From CAMCXT01 sp040403315 (GTDB taxonomy: Bacteria > Bacteroidota > Bacteroidia > M30B66), in assembly GCA_040403315.1 (NCBI GenBank), contig JBBAKX010000002.1, forward strand, positions 186,001 through 250,000: DNA of 64,000 bases, read 5' to 3'. The first letter of the stretch is position 1; every line of letters starts with the position of its first letter. A program made the translations under genes and the position numbers. Of this stretch, positions 37,493 through 45,480 are shown in pieces. The notes under the pieces were generated by a model. The model worked only from the letters and a program-made list of their open reading frames with translations. It was not told the origin of the DNA and did no database searches.

Positions 37493-38371
37493 GTGCTTTT
37501 ACTTCAACCTCAAGGATTTCAGGATTACGAATTGATCGATTCCGGAAATTTCGAAAAACTAGAACGATTCGGAGAATACATCACCATTCGTCCTGAACCA
37601 CAGGCATTGTGGAATAGAATTCTTAGCGACAAAGAATGGGAAAAAAGGGCCCATGTGCGCTTTATTGCTAAAAGTAGCTCTGCAGGCAGTTGGGACAAGC
37701 TTAAGCAAATGCCTGATCGCTGGTTCATTAATTACCAAAAAGGACCAGTGAACATTCGTTTACGTTTGGCACTTACATCTTTCAAGCATGTTGGAGTATT
37801 TCCTGAACAAGCAGTAAATTGGGATTATATCGGTGCTTCGATCAAAAAACTAGAAACACCTAACCCCAAATTCCTGAACCTTTTTGCATACACAGGAGCT
37901 GCATCAATGGCTGCAAAATCGGCTGGTGCGGATGTTACCCATGTGGATTCAATTAAACAAGTTGTAACCTGGGCAAACGAAAATCAAACCCATTCGAAAC
38001 TTTCGGATATCCGTTGGGTGATCGAAGACGCCATGAAATTCGTGAAACGTGAAGTTCGACGTGGCAACACCTACAACGGCATTATCATGGATCCACCAGC
38101 CTTCGGGCACGGTGCAAACGGAGAAAGTTGGAAGCTTGAAAAACAACTCAACGAACTCATAATGGATGTTCAAGATCTTCTCGATCCAGAAGAACATTTT
38201 TTGCTGCTCAACACATACTCATTAGGATTTTCATCGTTAATCCTGAAAAATCTGTTCATGGGCTCAAAGCACAAACAATCGAAACTTGACATTGGGGAAT
38301 TGTTCTTGCCTTCCACTTCCGGACAACAACTTCCTTTAGGCGTTTTTGGTAGATTCAGTAATTTGAAATGA
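37493..38371 (+). CDS. RlmI-like class I SAM-dependent methyltransferase
   Basis: A 292-residue methyltransferase resembling RlmI/RlmK-type 23S rRNA enzymes but without an N-terminal PUA domain. NLFAYTGAASMAAKSAGADVTHVD is the SAM-binding motif I region with the acidic ribose contact, and IIMDPPAFGHG is the DPPxF catalytic motif that follows motif IV in this group. The conserved N-terminal DYELIDSGNFEKLERFG is typical of the Bacteroidota members. GTG at 37493 is chosen as start because it aligns with the family N-terminus; a TTG at 37487 lies within the promoter element. The target nucleotide is not known. Confidence 0.86.
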   Translation: MLLLQPQGFQDYELIDSGNFEKLERFGEYITIRPEPQALWNRILSDKEWEKRAHVRFIAKSSSAGSWDKLKQMPDRWFINYQKGPVNIRLRLALTSFKHVGVFPEQAVNWDYIGASIKKLETPNPKFLNLFAYTGAASMAAKSAGADVTHVDSIKQVVTWANENQTHSKLSDIRWVIEDAMKFVKREVRRGNTYNGIIMDPPAFGHGANGESWKLEKQLNELIMDVQDLLDPEEHFLLLNTYSLGFSSLILKNLFMGSKHKQSKLDIGELFLPSTSGQQLPLGVFGRFSNLK

Positions 38372-38383
38372 TAAGTTGATGAA

Positions 38384-38983
38384 ATGAAATTCGGTTTAGG
38401 CTTTTTGCTTTTGTTATTCTGTTCGATAAATGTATCGGCGCAAAAAGCTGTACGACTGTTCGAAGCTCAACGAATTTCAGATCAACAAATTCAATTAAAC
38501 TGGATCACATTTGCAGGTTTAACTTGCCAGGATTTATTTATTGAACGATCTTCAAACAACGAAGACTTTGAGGAAGTTTATCGACATTCAGGCATTTGCG
38601 GAAGCTCGAACGAAGAAATTAGCTATTCATGGATCGATACAAATCCATTAAATGGAGTTTATTTTTACAGAATGCTTGAATCCTTCGGCTTGTATAAAGA
38701 TACAATCGAAGTTTTTAACCCTTCTGGAAACTCAGAAATCTTCATGTTTCCAAATCCTGCATCAGATTGGATTACAATCTATTTTGACTCAAAACCATTA
38801 AATCCTTTTCAACTAACAATTTGGGATCAAGGTGGCAAACTAATTAAAGAAGTACCTCTTGAAAACAAATCAAATCCTCTAGATGTCAATAGTTTAAATG
38901 AAGGTTTGTATTTTTTTCGAATCCTTTCTTCCTCAGAAATCTTCATTAGGAGGATTTTGATTTCAGGAAATACTTTTAAGTGA
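38384..38983 (+). CDS. Exported protein with T9SS type A sorting domain
   Basis: A 199-residue secreted protein with a signal peptide (FGLGFLLLLFCSINVSAQ). Residues ~22-105 form an FN3-like domain (VRLFEAQRISDQQIQLNWIT … YRMLESFGLYKDTIEV). The C-terminal ~80 residues (FPNPASDWITIYF … LNEGLYFFRILSSSEIFIRRILI) are a type A sorting signal. It lies 12 bp after the methyltransferase stop, so it is probably co-transcribed, though functionally unrelated. The cargo function is unknown. Confidence 0.85.
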   Translation: MKFGLGFLLLLFCSINVSAQKAVRLFEAQRISDQQIQLNWITFAGLTCQDLFIERSSNNEDFEEVYRHSGICGSSNEEISYSWIDTNPLNGVYFYRMLESFGLYKDTIEVFNPSGNSEIFMFPNPASDWITIYFDSKPLNPFQLTIWDQGGKLIKEVPLENKSNPLDVNSLNEGLYFFRILSSSEIFIRRILISGNTFK

Positions 38984-39098
38984 AATTGAGTTACAAGCAA
39001 TTATTGAAATGATTGCAATACAAAGAGCTTAAACTAATAATTATCATTTTTTTAACTGTCTATTCCCCCACCTAACTATTTAAAATGAATGCGGGGAT

Positions 39099-39521
39099 TT
39101 ATCTTTTGGGTGAAAATTTGTGGCGATCCCTTCCATCAAAGTAAGGTGCCTGAATCGAAATAACTTTCAATGGGACCTCAGATATTTTATATACCGAATG
39201 CACAGCTCCTCTTGGAATAAAAATAAAATCTCCGGGATTAACCGTAAACAAAGAATCGTCGAGCATCATACTTCCTTGGCCTTCCAAAACCATCACTTGT
39301 TCGCTGTGTTCAGCATGGTAATGTGGCTTCACTTGTTCGTTCACATAAATTAAAAACGAACTCACCAATGAATCTCCAGCCAAAGGGTAAACTTCAACAG
39401 GATTGCTCAATTGAGCTGTACGAATTGGACATAGATCGAGGCTTTGCGCTACCGCGGACAGTGGAAATATCGTTCCAGTGAAGACCAAGAACTTGAACCA
39501 ATTATTCGATCTGATCGTCAT
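39099..39521 (-). CDS. Exported cupin-domain protein
   Basis: A 140-residue protein with a signal peptide (FKFLVFTGTIFPLSAVAQ) and one cupin barrel. Motif 1, KPHYHAEHSEQVMVLEG, gives two His and a Glu for metal binding, and motif 2, GDFIFIPRGAVHSV, gives the last His. This is the RmlC-like small cupin pattern. The substrate is unknown. Its start overlaps the end of the upstream gene by 20 bp, so the two are coupled. Confidence 0.88.
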   Translation of the reverse strand: MTIRSNNWFKFLVFTGTIFPLSAVAQSLDLCPIRTAQLSNPVEVYPLAGDSLVSSFLIYVNEQVKPHYHAEHSEQVMVLEGQGSMMLDDSLFTVNPGDFIFIPRGAVHSVYKISEVPLKVISIQAPYFDGRDRHKFSPKR

Positions 39522-40188
39522 CGTGATGAAATCTGAAACCTAATCGTTTGCCAGTAACAGCATTCATCATTTGTGCGTTCTCGTTAAGCTGATTAAAAGT
39601 AGCTTCCTGAACAGCATCATATGGAGGTGTAAGCAGATCGAAATTCAAGCAAAACAGAATAGCGCTTTCAACTACCTGCTCAATGCGTTCTTCTGTAAGA
39701 ATATCGGTTGAGAAATTGTTATACAGATAGCCCATTTGCCTTTTCCCTTCCACAACAAAGTGGAGATCCTTATTGAGAAAAAGCCTTCCAATAAGATATC
39801 CAACATCATTCACCCGTTTATACTTCAGCGAATCTGAGAGGAAATTGTAAATGCTAATCATGCCGCAATAAGCCCTAGAAGGATCTTCTTCAACATAGCT
39901 AAGATTCCATGCTTTGTGATGACTATCGAAAAGAAACACATTGGTATGCATTTCAAAAATGAGCAAATCTCCGGCGGTTCTGATGTAAATTGAGAATGGT
40001 GAACGCTCGTGGTATTCGATTAAAATACGGGTATCAATTTCCCTTACTTTTTCGTTTAGTCGATGCGCGATGACTTTGAGTTTTTCTTTAAAAACCTCGA
40101 AGGTATCGATGGTAAGTTTAAAAATATCCTGCTTGAGACTTGCTTTGTCCTTAAGCGTTTGTAAAATCAGTTCTTCGGCTGTAGGCAT
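39502..40188 (-). CDS. Conserved hypothetical protein downstream of proS
   Basis: A 228-residue soluble protein without a signal peptide. It contains mixed alpha/beta segments (RILIEYHERSPFSIYIRTAGDLLIFEMHTNVFLFD, RAYCGMISIYNFLSDSLKYKRVNDVGYLIGRLFLNKD) and a His/Asp-rich end (FRFHHDDDQ). I do not recognise a family. It lies 3 bp after proS and overlaps the cupin gene, so the three form one operon. Confidence 0.75.
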   Translation of the reverse strand: MPTAEELILQTLKDKASLKQDIFKLTIDTFEVFKEKLKVIAHRLNEKVREIDTRILIEYHERSPFSIYIRTAGDLLIFEMHTNVFLFDSHHKAWNLSYVEEDPSRAYCGMISIYNFLSDSLKYKRVNDVGYLIGRLFLNKDLHFVVEGKRQMGYLYNNFSTDILTEERIEQVVESAILFCLNFDLLTPPYDAVQEATFNQLNENAQMMNAVTGKRLGFRFHHDDDQIE

Positions 40189-40191
40189 AGA

Positions 40192-41664
40192 TTAGTAAGC
40201 TCGTGCAAATAAAACGCGTTGAATTGATGCATTTCCTGTGAGAATGCATTTGCCAACCTCCAGAGGGTTACCCAAAGGTATGCAACGAATTGTAGCCTTT
40301 GTAAGCTCCTTGATTTTCTGCTCTGTTTCTGGCGTTCCATCCCAATGCGCATAAATAAAACCACCCATATCGAGCAGCTTGAGGAACTCATCCCAACTGT
40401 CGGCGCGGTAGGTTCTCTCATCGCGGTAAGTAAGTGCACGGTTATAAAGGTTGCTTTGAATTTGCTCAAGCAGATGTATCACTTTCGTGGATAGATCCTG
40501 AATCTGCAATACTTCTTTTTCAAATGTATCTCTACGAGCAACTTCTACAGTTCCGTTAGCAATATCACGAGGTCCGATAGCGATTCTTAAAGGCACTCCA
40601 CGGAATTCATGTTCGTTAAATTTGAATCCTGGTTTATGGGTGTCGCGGTCGTCGAGCTTCACTGAAACGCCAAAACGTTCAAGATCTTTTTTGATGGCTC
40701 TACCTGCATCGCAAACAGTTTGGTATTCTTCATCAGAGCGATAAATTGGCACAATCACTACTTGGAAAGGGGCTAACTTCGGAGGAACTACCAAGCCTTT
40801 ATCGTCGGAGTGTGTCATGATAAGTGCGCCCATCAAACGTGTTGAAACACCCCAAGAAGTTGCCCAAACAAAATCTAGCTTCCCATCTTTACCTGCGAAT
40901 TTCACTTCGAACGCTTTTGCGAAATTTTGTCCCAAGAAATGTGATGTACCAGCCTGCAGTGCTTTACCATCTTGCATCATAGCTTCGATGCAATAGGTTT
41001 CTACAGCACCCGCAAAACGCTCACTTGCAGTCTTCACACCTTTAATCACAGGAATAGCCATGAATTCTTCTGCGAAAGTGGAATACACTTCAAGCATTTT
41101 CTCGGTTTCAGCAACTGCTTCTTCTGCGGTAGCGTGTGCAGTGTGGCCTTCTTGCCAAAGGAATTCGGCAGTTCTCAAGAAAAGTCTTGTGCGCATTTCC
41201 CATCGAACCACATTTGCCCACTGATTGATCAACAATGGAAGATCTCGGTACGACTGAATCCAATCGCGGTATGTATTCCAAATAATTGTTTCAGAGGTAG
41301 GACGAACGATGAGTTCTTCTTCCAGCTTTGCATCTGGATCTACAATAACACCTTTCCCATCAGGGTCATTTTTTAATCTGTAATGCGTAACAACAGCGCA
41401 CTCCTTTGCAAACCCCTCGATATGTGCAGCTTCCTTTGAAAGAAACGACTTAGGAATGAACAGTGGAAAGTATGCATTCACATGTCCAGTGTCTTTGAAC
41501 ATTTTATCGAGTGCTTGTTGCATTTTTTCCCAAATTGCGTAACCGTATGGCTTGATAACCATGCAGCCTCTTACGGCTGAATTATCAGCTAAATCGGCCT
41601 TGGTAACAATATCGTTGTACCATTTGGAATAGTTCTCTTCGCGCGTTGTTAGCTCCTTACTCAT
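40192..41664 (-). CDS. proS: Prolyl-tRNA synthetase (type 3/archaeal-eukaryotic type)
   Basis: A 490-residue class II aminoacyl-tRNA synthetase that charges tRNA-Pro. It lacks the large editing insertion of the E. coli type, and LTTREENYSKWYNDIV, RPTSETIIWNTYRDWIQSYRDLPLLINQWANVVRWE and FLWQEGHTAH are signatures of the short ProS form. The anticodon domain starts near PFQVVIVPIYR. The frame extends 17 codons upstream through the promoter; the ATG at 41664 is preferred because the -7 element at 41713-41720 overlaps the longer start. Confidence 0.96.
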   Translation of the reverse strand: MSKELTTREENYSKWYNDIVTKADLADNSAVRGCMVIKPYGYAIWEKMQQALDKMFKDTGHVNAYFPLFIPKSFLSKEAAHIEGFAKECAVVTHYRLKNDPDGKGVIVDPDAKLEEELIVRPTSETIIWNTYRDWIQSYRDLPLLINQWANVVRWEMRTRLFLRTAEFLWQEGHTAHATAEEAVAETEKMLEVYSTFAEEFMAIPVIKGVKTASERFAGAVETYCIEAMMQDGKALQAGTSHFLGQNFAKAFEVKFAGKDGKLDFVWATSWGVSTRLMGALIMTHSDDKGLVVPPKLAPFQVVIVPIYRSDEEYQTVCDAGRAIKKDLERFGVSVKLDDRDTHKPGFKFNEHEFRGVPLRIAIGPRDIANGTVEVARRDTFEKEVLQIQDLSTKVIHLLEQIQSNLYNRALTYRDERTYRADSWDEFLKLLDMGGFIYAHWDGTPETEQKIKELTKATIRCIPLGNPLEVGKCILTGNASIQRVLFARAY

Positions 41665-41712
41665 TGAAAAAAGTTGTGGTATGGTATTTGTAAATTTCGG
41701 CTCGTACTGCGG

Positions 41713-41720
41713 CAAATTTA
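41713..41720 (-). promoter_or_regulatory. -7 promoter element for proS
   Basis: TAAATTTG on the minus strand matches TAnnTTTG, 48 bp before the ATG at 41664. It overlaps the alternative upstream start at 41715 and so rules it out. Confidence 0.6.
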
Positions 41721-41780
41721 CACATTTCGCAACAAGACTGAATAATCATGAGAACCGTCATTCATTATAAAATAGGCCAC

Positions 41781-44009
41781 ATGAAACTGCTGAATCTTTC
41801 TTTAGGAATCGTACTGATGATCGGTACCTCCTGCAGCACCAACCGAAACGCTGCTAATTACGAAGCAGACGATCGGTATTTTTCTCTTTCTGATGCCAGA
41901 CGAGAAAACAAACAATTAAAAAAACTTAATCAAACTTCTCCTTCCAACCCATCAACTGATGCAGTTGTTAGAAGCGAGAACATTGATGGTTATCAAGACG
42001 ATGAAAATTATTCATCAGACGATAACAGGGTTTACGATTACAGTCCTGCGCCTTCTGCAGACGACAAAACAATCGTAAACAATTATTACAACAATTCTCC
42101 AGATTACGACATGGACAGCTACTATGATTACATGTATGCCTCCCGTCTTCGTCGTTTCCACAATCCGCGCAGAAACGTGTTTAACTACTACGATCCTTTC
42201 TACACCAATATGTATTGGTACAACCAGGATCCATTTGCGTTCGGAAATTCAATTTATTCTACTTACAATTTTTTTAATCCTCACACTCCTTGGGGTTGGA
42301 ACACTTGGTCGCCAGGAACTAATGTTGGTTGGAACAACTATTCTGGTTGGAATGTGAACATCGGTTGGAATTCATGGGGAAGTCCATATGGATACAACAA
42401 CCCTTGGAGTTGGAACAATTACGGATACAATCCACATATGTCGCCTTTCACCTACAACCCGTATGCATTTAGTCCATACGGCTATGGATACAATAATTAT
42501 GGATTGGGCTATATGAATGGTTTCAACAACGGACTATCCTATGGTTTGATGATGAATTCAATGAATTCGAATCCTATTTACTACAACTCTTACGATAACA
42601 ATACCTACAACTACGGAAATAGCATTTATTATGGTGCAAACACTGGAGGTGCTGGTAATGGTTCAGGATATGTTGTTTCTCCGAATTTGACTTCACAATT
42701 CTCTAAAGAAATTGGAATTGCCTACACTCCAGACAAAAATGGAGGTAAGCAAGGTGCTGCACCTGCAGCTGTAGGTGGAAAACCAGTTTTGTCGAATTTG
42801 CAATCTGTGGATCAGTCGACCAAGCCTTCAGTTTCTCCTCAAGGTGGAAACGTGAACAATGGTGGTTCGAAACCTAGCTTGAACGCACAAACTCCGTCAA
42901 AGGCAGAAGTTACAACTGTTAAACCTGGCAATGATTTAACCAAGCCTGGTAGTCAATTCAACTCACCTGGTAAAGGTGAAGTTGGATCTGGTAAGCCAGT
43001 TCTAAATTCAGACAATACAGTTCAAGCAAAGCCAGGACAATCAGTGCAGCCTTCTAAAGCGGATGGTTTCACACCTTCTAAAAACACTGTACAACAGCCA
43101 GTTCAGAACAATGTTGTTTCTGGGAAAGAGTCGTTGATTCAGCAAGGAAGTGTTCGCCCGAAGGCCGATAACTATAGCAGTGCTCCTTCACAACAGGTTT
43201 CTAAACCAAGCAGCGACAATCGTCCTGAAGTTCCTTTCACTCGTCCTTCTAACATTGGTGGTGGAGTGGTTCGCGATCTAAATGCACCGGCTCAATCATC
43301 ACCTTCAAGAGGAAATGTAGCTGAACCTGCTAGACCTTCGATCAACCAAGAAAAGCCAGCTCAACAGCCTTATGCACCAAGTTATAACTACGGGAACGGT
43401 GTGCGTGGAAATGGAAACAACGCAGTAACTCGTCCCTCTGAACCAGCTAGACCACAAAGTTCTCCTAGTTATGACAATACCATTCGTAACAACGGGAACA
43501 ACGGAGTTCGCCCATCTGAGCCAGTTCGCCCTAACAATTATGCACCTGTAGAACAAAGACGTCCGGAAAACAACACTCCGGCTCAACGTCCAAATCAACA
43601 GCAGCAATACAATCAACCTAGAACACCATCAAATGCAGTAGTTCCTCGTAACGAGCAGCCTAGAACCAATTCTTATCAACAGCCTAGCCGCACTGAAGAG
43701 CCTAGAAACAACTACCAGCAAAATCAGCGTGCTCCACAGCCTGAACGTCAACCTTCTAATCAGAATTACCAAACACCACAAAGAGAACAACGCAATAGCT
43801 ATTCTCAACCACAGCAGCGTCAGCAAATGGATCAACCTTCAAGATCTGGTGGAAGCAGAATGGAAAGTGCTCCTAGAAACTCAACTCCTCAAAGAAGTGG
43901 ATCTTTCGAAAGTGCGCCTAAAGGCAACTCAAATGGTGGTGGATCGAACCGCAACAACAGCGGTGGTTCAAACAATTCAGGAGGTAAAGTAAATAGTCCA
44001 CGTCGTTGA
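41781..44009 (+). CDS. Low-complexity Asn/Tyr/Gly- and Pro/Gln/Ser-rich lipoprotein
   Basis: A 742-residue protein of strikingly biased composition. The N-terminus has a lipobox (LMIGTSC, Cys18), so it is probably lipid-anchored. Residues ~20-115 are polar and acidic. Residues ~120-290 are rich in Asn, Tyr, Trp, Gly and Phe ('NPWSWNNYGYNPH…YNPYAFSPYGYGYNNYG'), resembling prion-like low-complexity domains. The rest (to 742) is rich in Pro, Gln, Asn, Ser and Arg, with repeated 'ARPS', 'PSEPxRP' and 'QQP' units ending in Gly/Ser/Asn runs. No enzyme fold is visible; it may be a structural or adhesive surface protein. The upstream ATG at 41748 gives a poorer signal peptide. An outer-membrane transporter gene follows 11 bp downstream. 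Confidence 0.82.
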   Translation: MKLLNLSLGIVLMIGTSCSTNRNAANYEADDRYFSLSDARRENKQLKKLNQTSPSNPSTDAVVRSENIDGYQDDENYSSDDNRVYDYSPAPSADDKTIVNNYYNNSPDYDMDSYYDYMYASRLRRFHNPRRNVFNYYDPFYTNMYWYNQDPFAFGNSIYSTYNFFNPHTPWGWNTWSPGTNVGWNNYSGWNVNIGWNSWGSPYGYNNPWSWNNYGYNPHMSPFTYNPYAFSPYGYGYNNYGLGYMNGFNNGLSYGLMMNSMNSNPIYYNSYDNNTYNYGNSIYYGANTGGAGNGSGYVVSPNLTSQFSKEIGIAYTPDKNGGKQGAAPAAVGGKPVLSNLQSVDQSTKPSVSPQGGNVNNGGSKPSLNAQTPSKAEVTTVKPGNDLTKPGSQFNSPGKGEVGSGKPVLNSDNTVQAKPGQSVQPSKADGFTPSKNTVQQPVQNNVVSGKESLIQQGSVRPKADNYSSAPSQQVSKPSSDNRPEVPFTRPSNIGGGVVRDLNAPAQSSPSRGNVAEPARPSINQEKPAQQPYAPSYNYGNGVRGNGNNAVTRPSEPARPQSSPSYDNTIRNNGNNGVRPSEPVRPNNYAPVEQRRPENNTPAQRPNQQQQYNQPRTPSNAVVPRNEQPRTNSYQQPSRTEEPRNNYQQNQRAPQPERQPSNQNYQTPQREQRNSYSQPQQRQQMDQPSRSGGSRMESAPRNSTPQRSGSFESAPKGNSNGGGSNRNNSGGSNNSGGKVNSPRR

Positions 44010-44020
44010 TCCTAGAAATC

Positions 44021-45478
44021 ATGTTTAAGAAAAGTGTTTTGATGACCCTGCCAGCGATGATGTTGACCATGTCGACAGTATCGCTGGCGCAAAACACCGA
44101 CGATGCAATTCGATACAGCCAAACTATTACAGGCGGCACGGCATTGTCGGCAGGCATGGGAGGCGCAATTGGAGCTTTGGGTGGTGATTACTCAGTTGCC
44201 AGTGTTAATCCAGCAGGCTTAGGCTTGTACAGAAAATCGGAGTTTGGAGGAACAATCGGATTCTTCAATGCTTCTGGAAATAGTACTTACTATGGAACTT
44301 CAGATGACGACAGAAAATTCAACTTCAACATTCCGAATTTTCATTTGGTCATCAATAGTCCTAATCCCAACAGGTTAAAAACCAAAGGTTGGATGAGCAC
44401 AACATTCGCAATTGGTTACAACAAGCAAAACAATCTTGGAGAATACTGGAGATTTAGAGGAGATAATCCTGATAATTCTATCGTAAATTCATTTCTGGCT
44501 GATGCTGGCAATGTTACTCCAGATAAATTAAATCCATTTTCTTCTGGACTTGCCTACCAAACTTATTTGATTGATCAATCGCTCGACAGCAATGGTTATA
44601 CAAGTAATTTGGGACCGATCAATGGCGGGATGAACCAATCAGCAACTATCGATAGTAGAGGTCGAATTGGTGAAACCAATATTTCATTTGCCGGCAATTA
44701 CAGCAACCGTTTGTACATTGGTGGATCGCTCGCCATACGTAGGTTGGTTTACGAAAGAGAATATTCGTTTAATGAAAGAAATTTAAGTGATTCAGTCCCT
44801 AGCTTTCAATCGTTGCAATATGTTCAACGACAAGAAGACCGAGGAACCTCATTTGCTCTTCGTGGAGGAGCTATTTTCCGAGTGAGTGATTACTTCCGGT
44901 TGGGTGCTTCTGCCCTACTTCCTCTCGATTATTCAATCCGTACAAAGTATTCTGGTAGTATCGATTCTGAAGTAGCGAATTCCACTTATTTCTATGAAGC
45001 GGAGGGTGAATATCGCTACAAGCTTCGTCAGCCGGCTCGTTTTACAGGAAGTGCAACTTTTGTTTACGAGAAGTTGGCCATCCTTTCGGTTGATTATGAA
45101 TTGGTTGATTATTCAAGGATTCGATTGAACGATGATGCGGATAGTTTTCTTGACCAGAACGATAGAATTAGAAGTGAACTTAGAAACACTGGCAATCTTC
45201 GCGCTGGTCTTGAATTTCGATTCACAGATTTGTATGTAAGAGGTGGGTTTCAATCTACTGGATCTCCTTATGTAAATGAGAACTTTGGAAAACCAATCCA
45301 ACAATACGCATTAGGATTTGGTTATAGAAATGAGGAATTCTTCTTTGATGTAGCCTATACCTTTTCGAAGCGCGATCAACTTTATTTTCCTTATAGTTAC
45401 GCGGGATCAACTAATCGTCCGGCGAGCATCCAATCAAATAGCAACCAATTGTTGTTGTCGGTTGGAACAAGATTCTAA
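44021..45478 (+). CDS. Outer-membrane transport protein of the OmpP1/FadL family
   Basis: A 485-residue barrel with a signal peptide (MTLPAMMLTMSTVSLAQ). The mature N-terminus contains GGTALSAGMGGAIGALGGDYSVASVNPAGLG, the 'NPAGL' plug motif of FadL/TodX-like hydrophobic-compound channels. Amphipathic strands continue to the end, which finishes with LLLSVGTRF, a barrel-type terminal Phe. It probably takes up fatty acids or other hydrophobic molecules. The start at ATG 44021 is preferred to the TTG at 44006, which overlaps the preceding stop. A terminator lies just after the gene, inside the convergent CDS. Confidence 0.88.
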   Translation: MFKKSVLMTLPAMMLTMSTVSLAQNTDDAIRYSQTITGGTALSAGMGGAIGALGGDYSVASVNPAGLGLYRKSEFGGTIGFFNASGNSTYYGTSDDDRKFNFNIPNFHLVINSPNPNRLKTKGWMSTTFAIGYNKQNNLGEYWRFRGDNPDNSIVNSFLADAGNVTPDKLNPFSSGLAYQTYLIDQSLDSNGYTSNLGPINGGMNQSATIDSRGRIGETNISFAGNYSNRLYIGGSLAIRRLVYEREYSFNERNLSDSVPSFQSLQYVQRQEDRGTSFALRGGAIFRVSDYFRLGASALLPLDYSIRTKYSGSIDSEVANSTYFYEAEGEYRYKLRQPARFTGSATFVYEKLAILSVDYELVDYSRIRLNDDADSFLDQNDRIRSELRNTGNLRAGLEFRFTDLYVRGGFQSTGSPYVNENFGKPIQQYALGFGYRNEEFFFDVAYTFSKRDQLYFPYSYAGSTNRPASIQSNSNQLLLSVGTRF

Positions 45479-45480
45479 AA

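Noticed and set aside
39060..39105. CCCCC … GGGG hairpin after the FN3/sorting-domain gene, possibly a fourth element copy
   Set aside because: Only the C- and G-runs resemble the dispersed element; the T8 run and GTTGGGATAAAA core are absent.
40972..41376. 134-codon plus-strand frame opposite proS
   Set aside because: Antisense to conserved proS codons, with Cys/Phe/His-rich composition typical of antisense frames.
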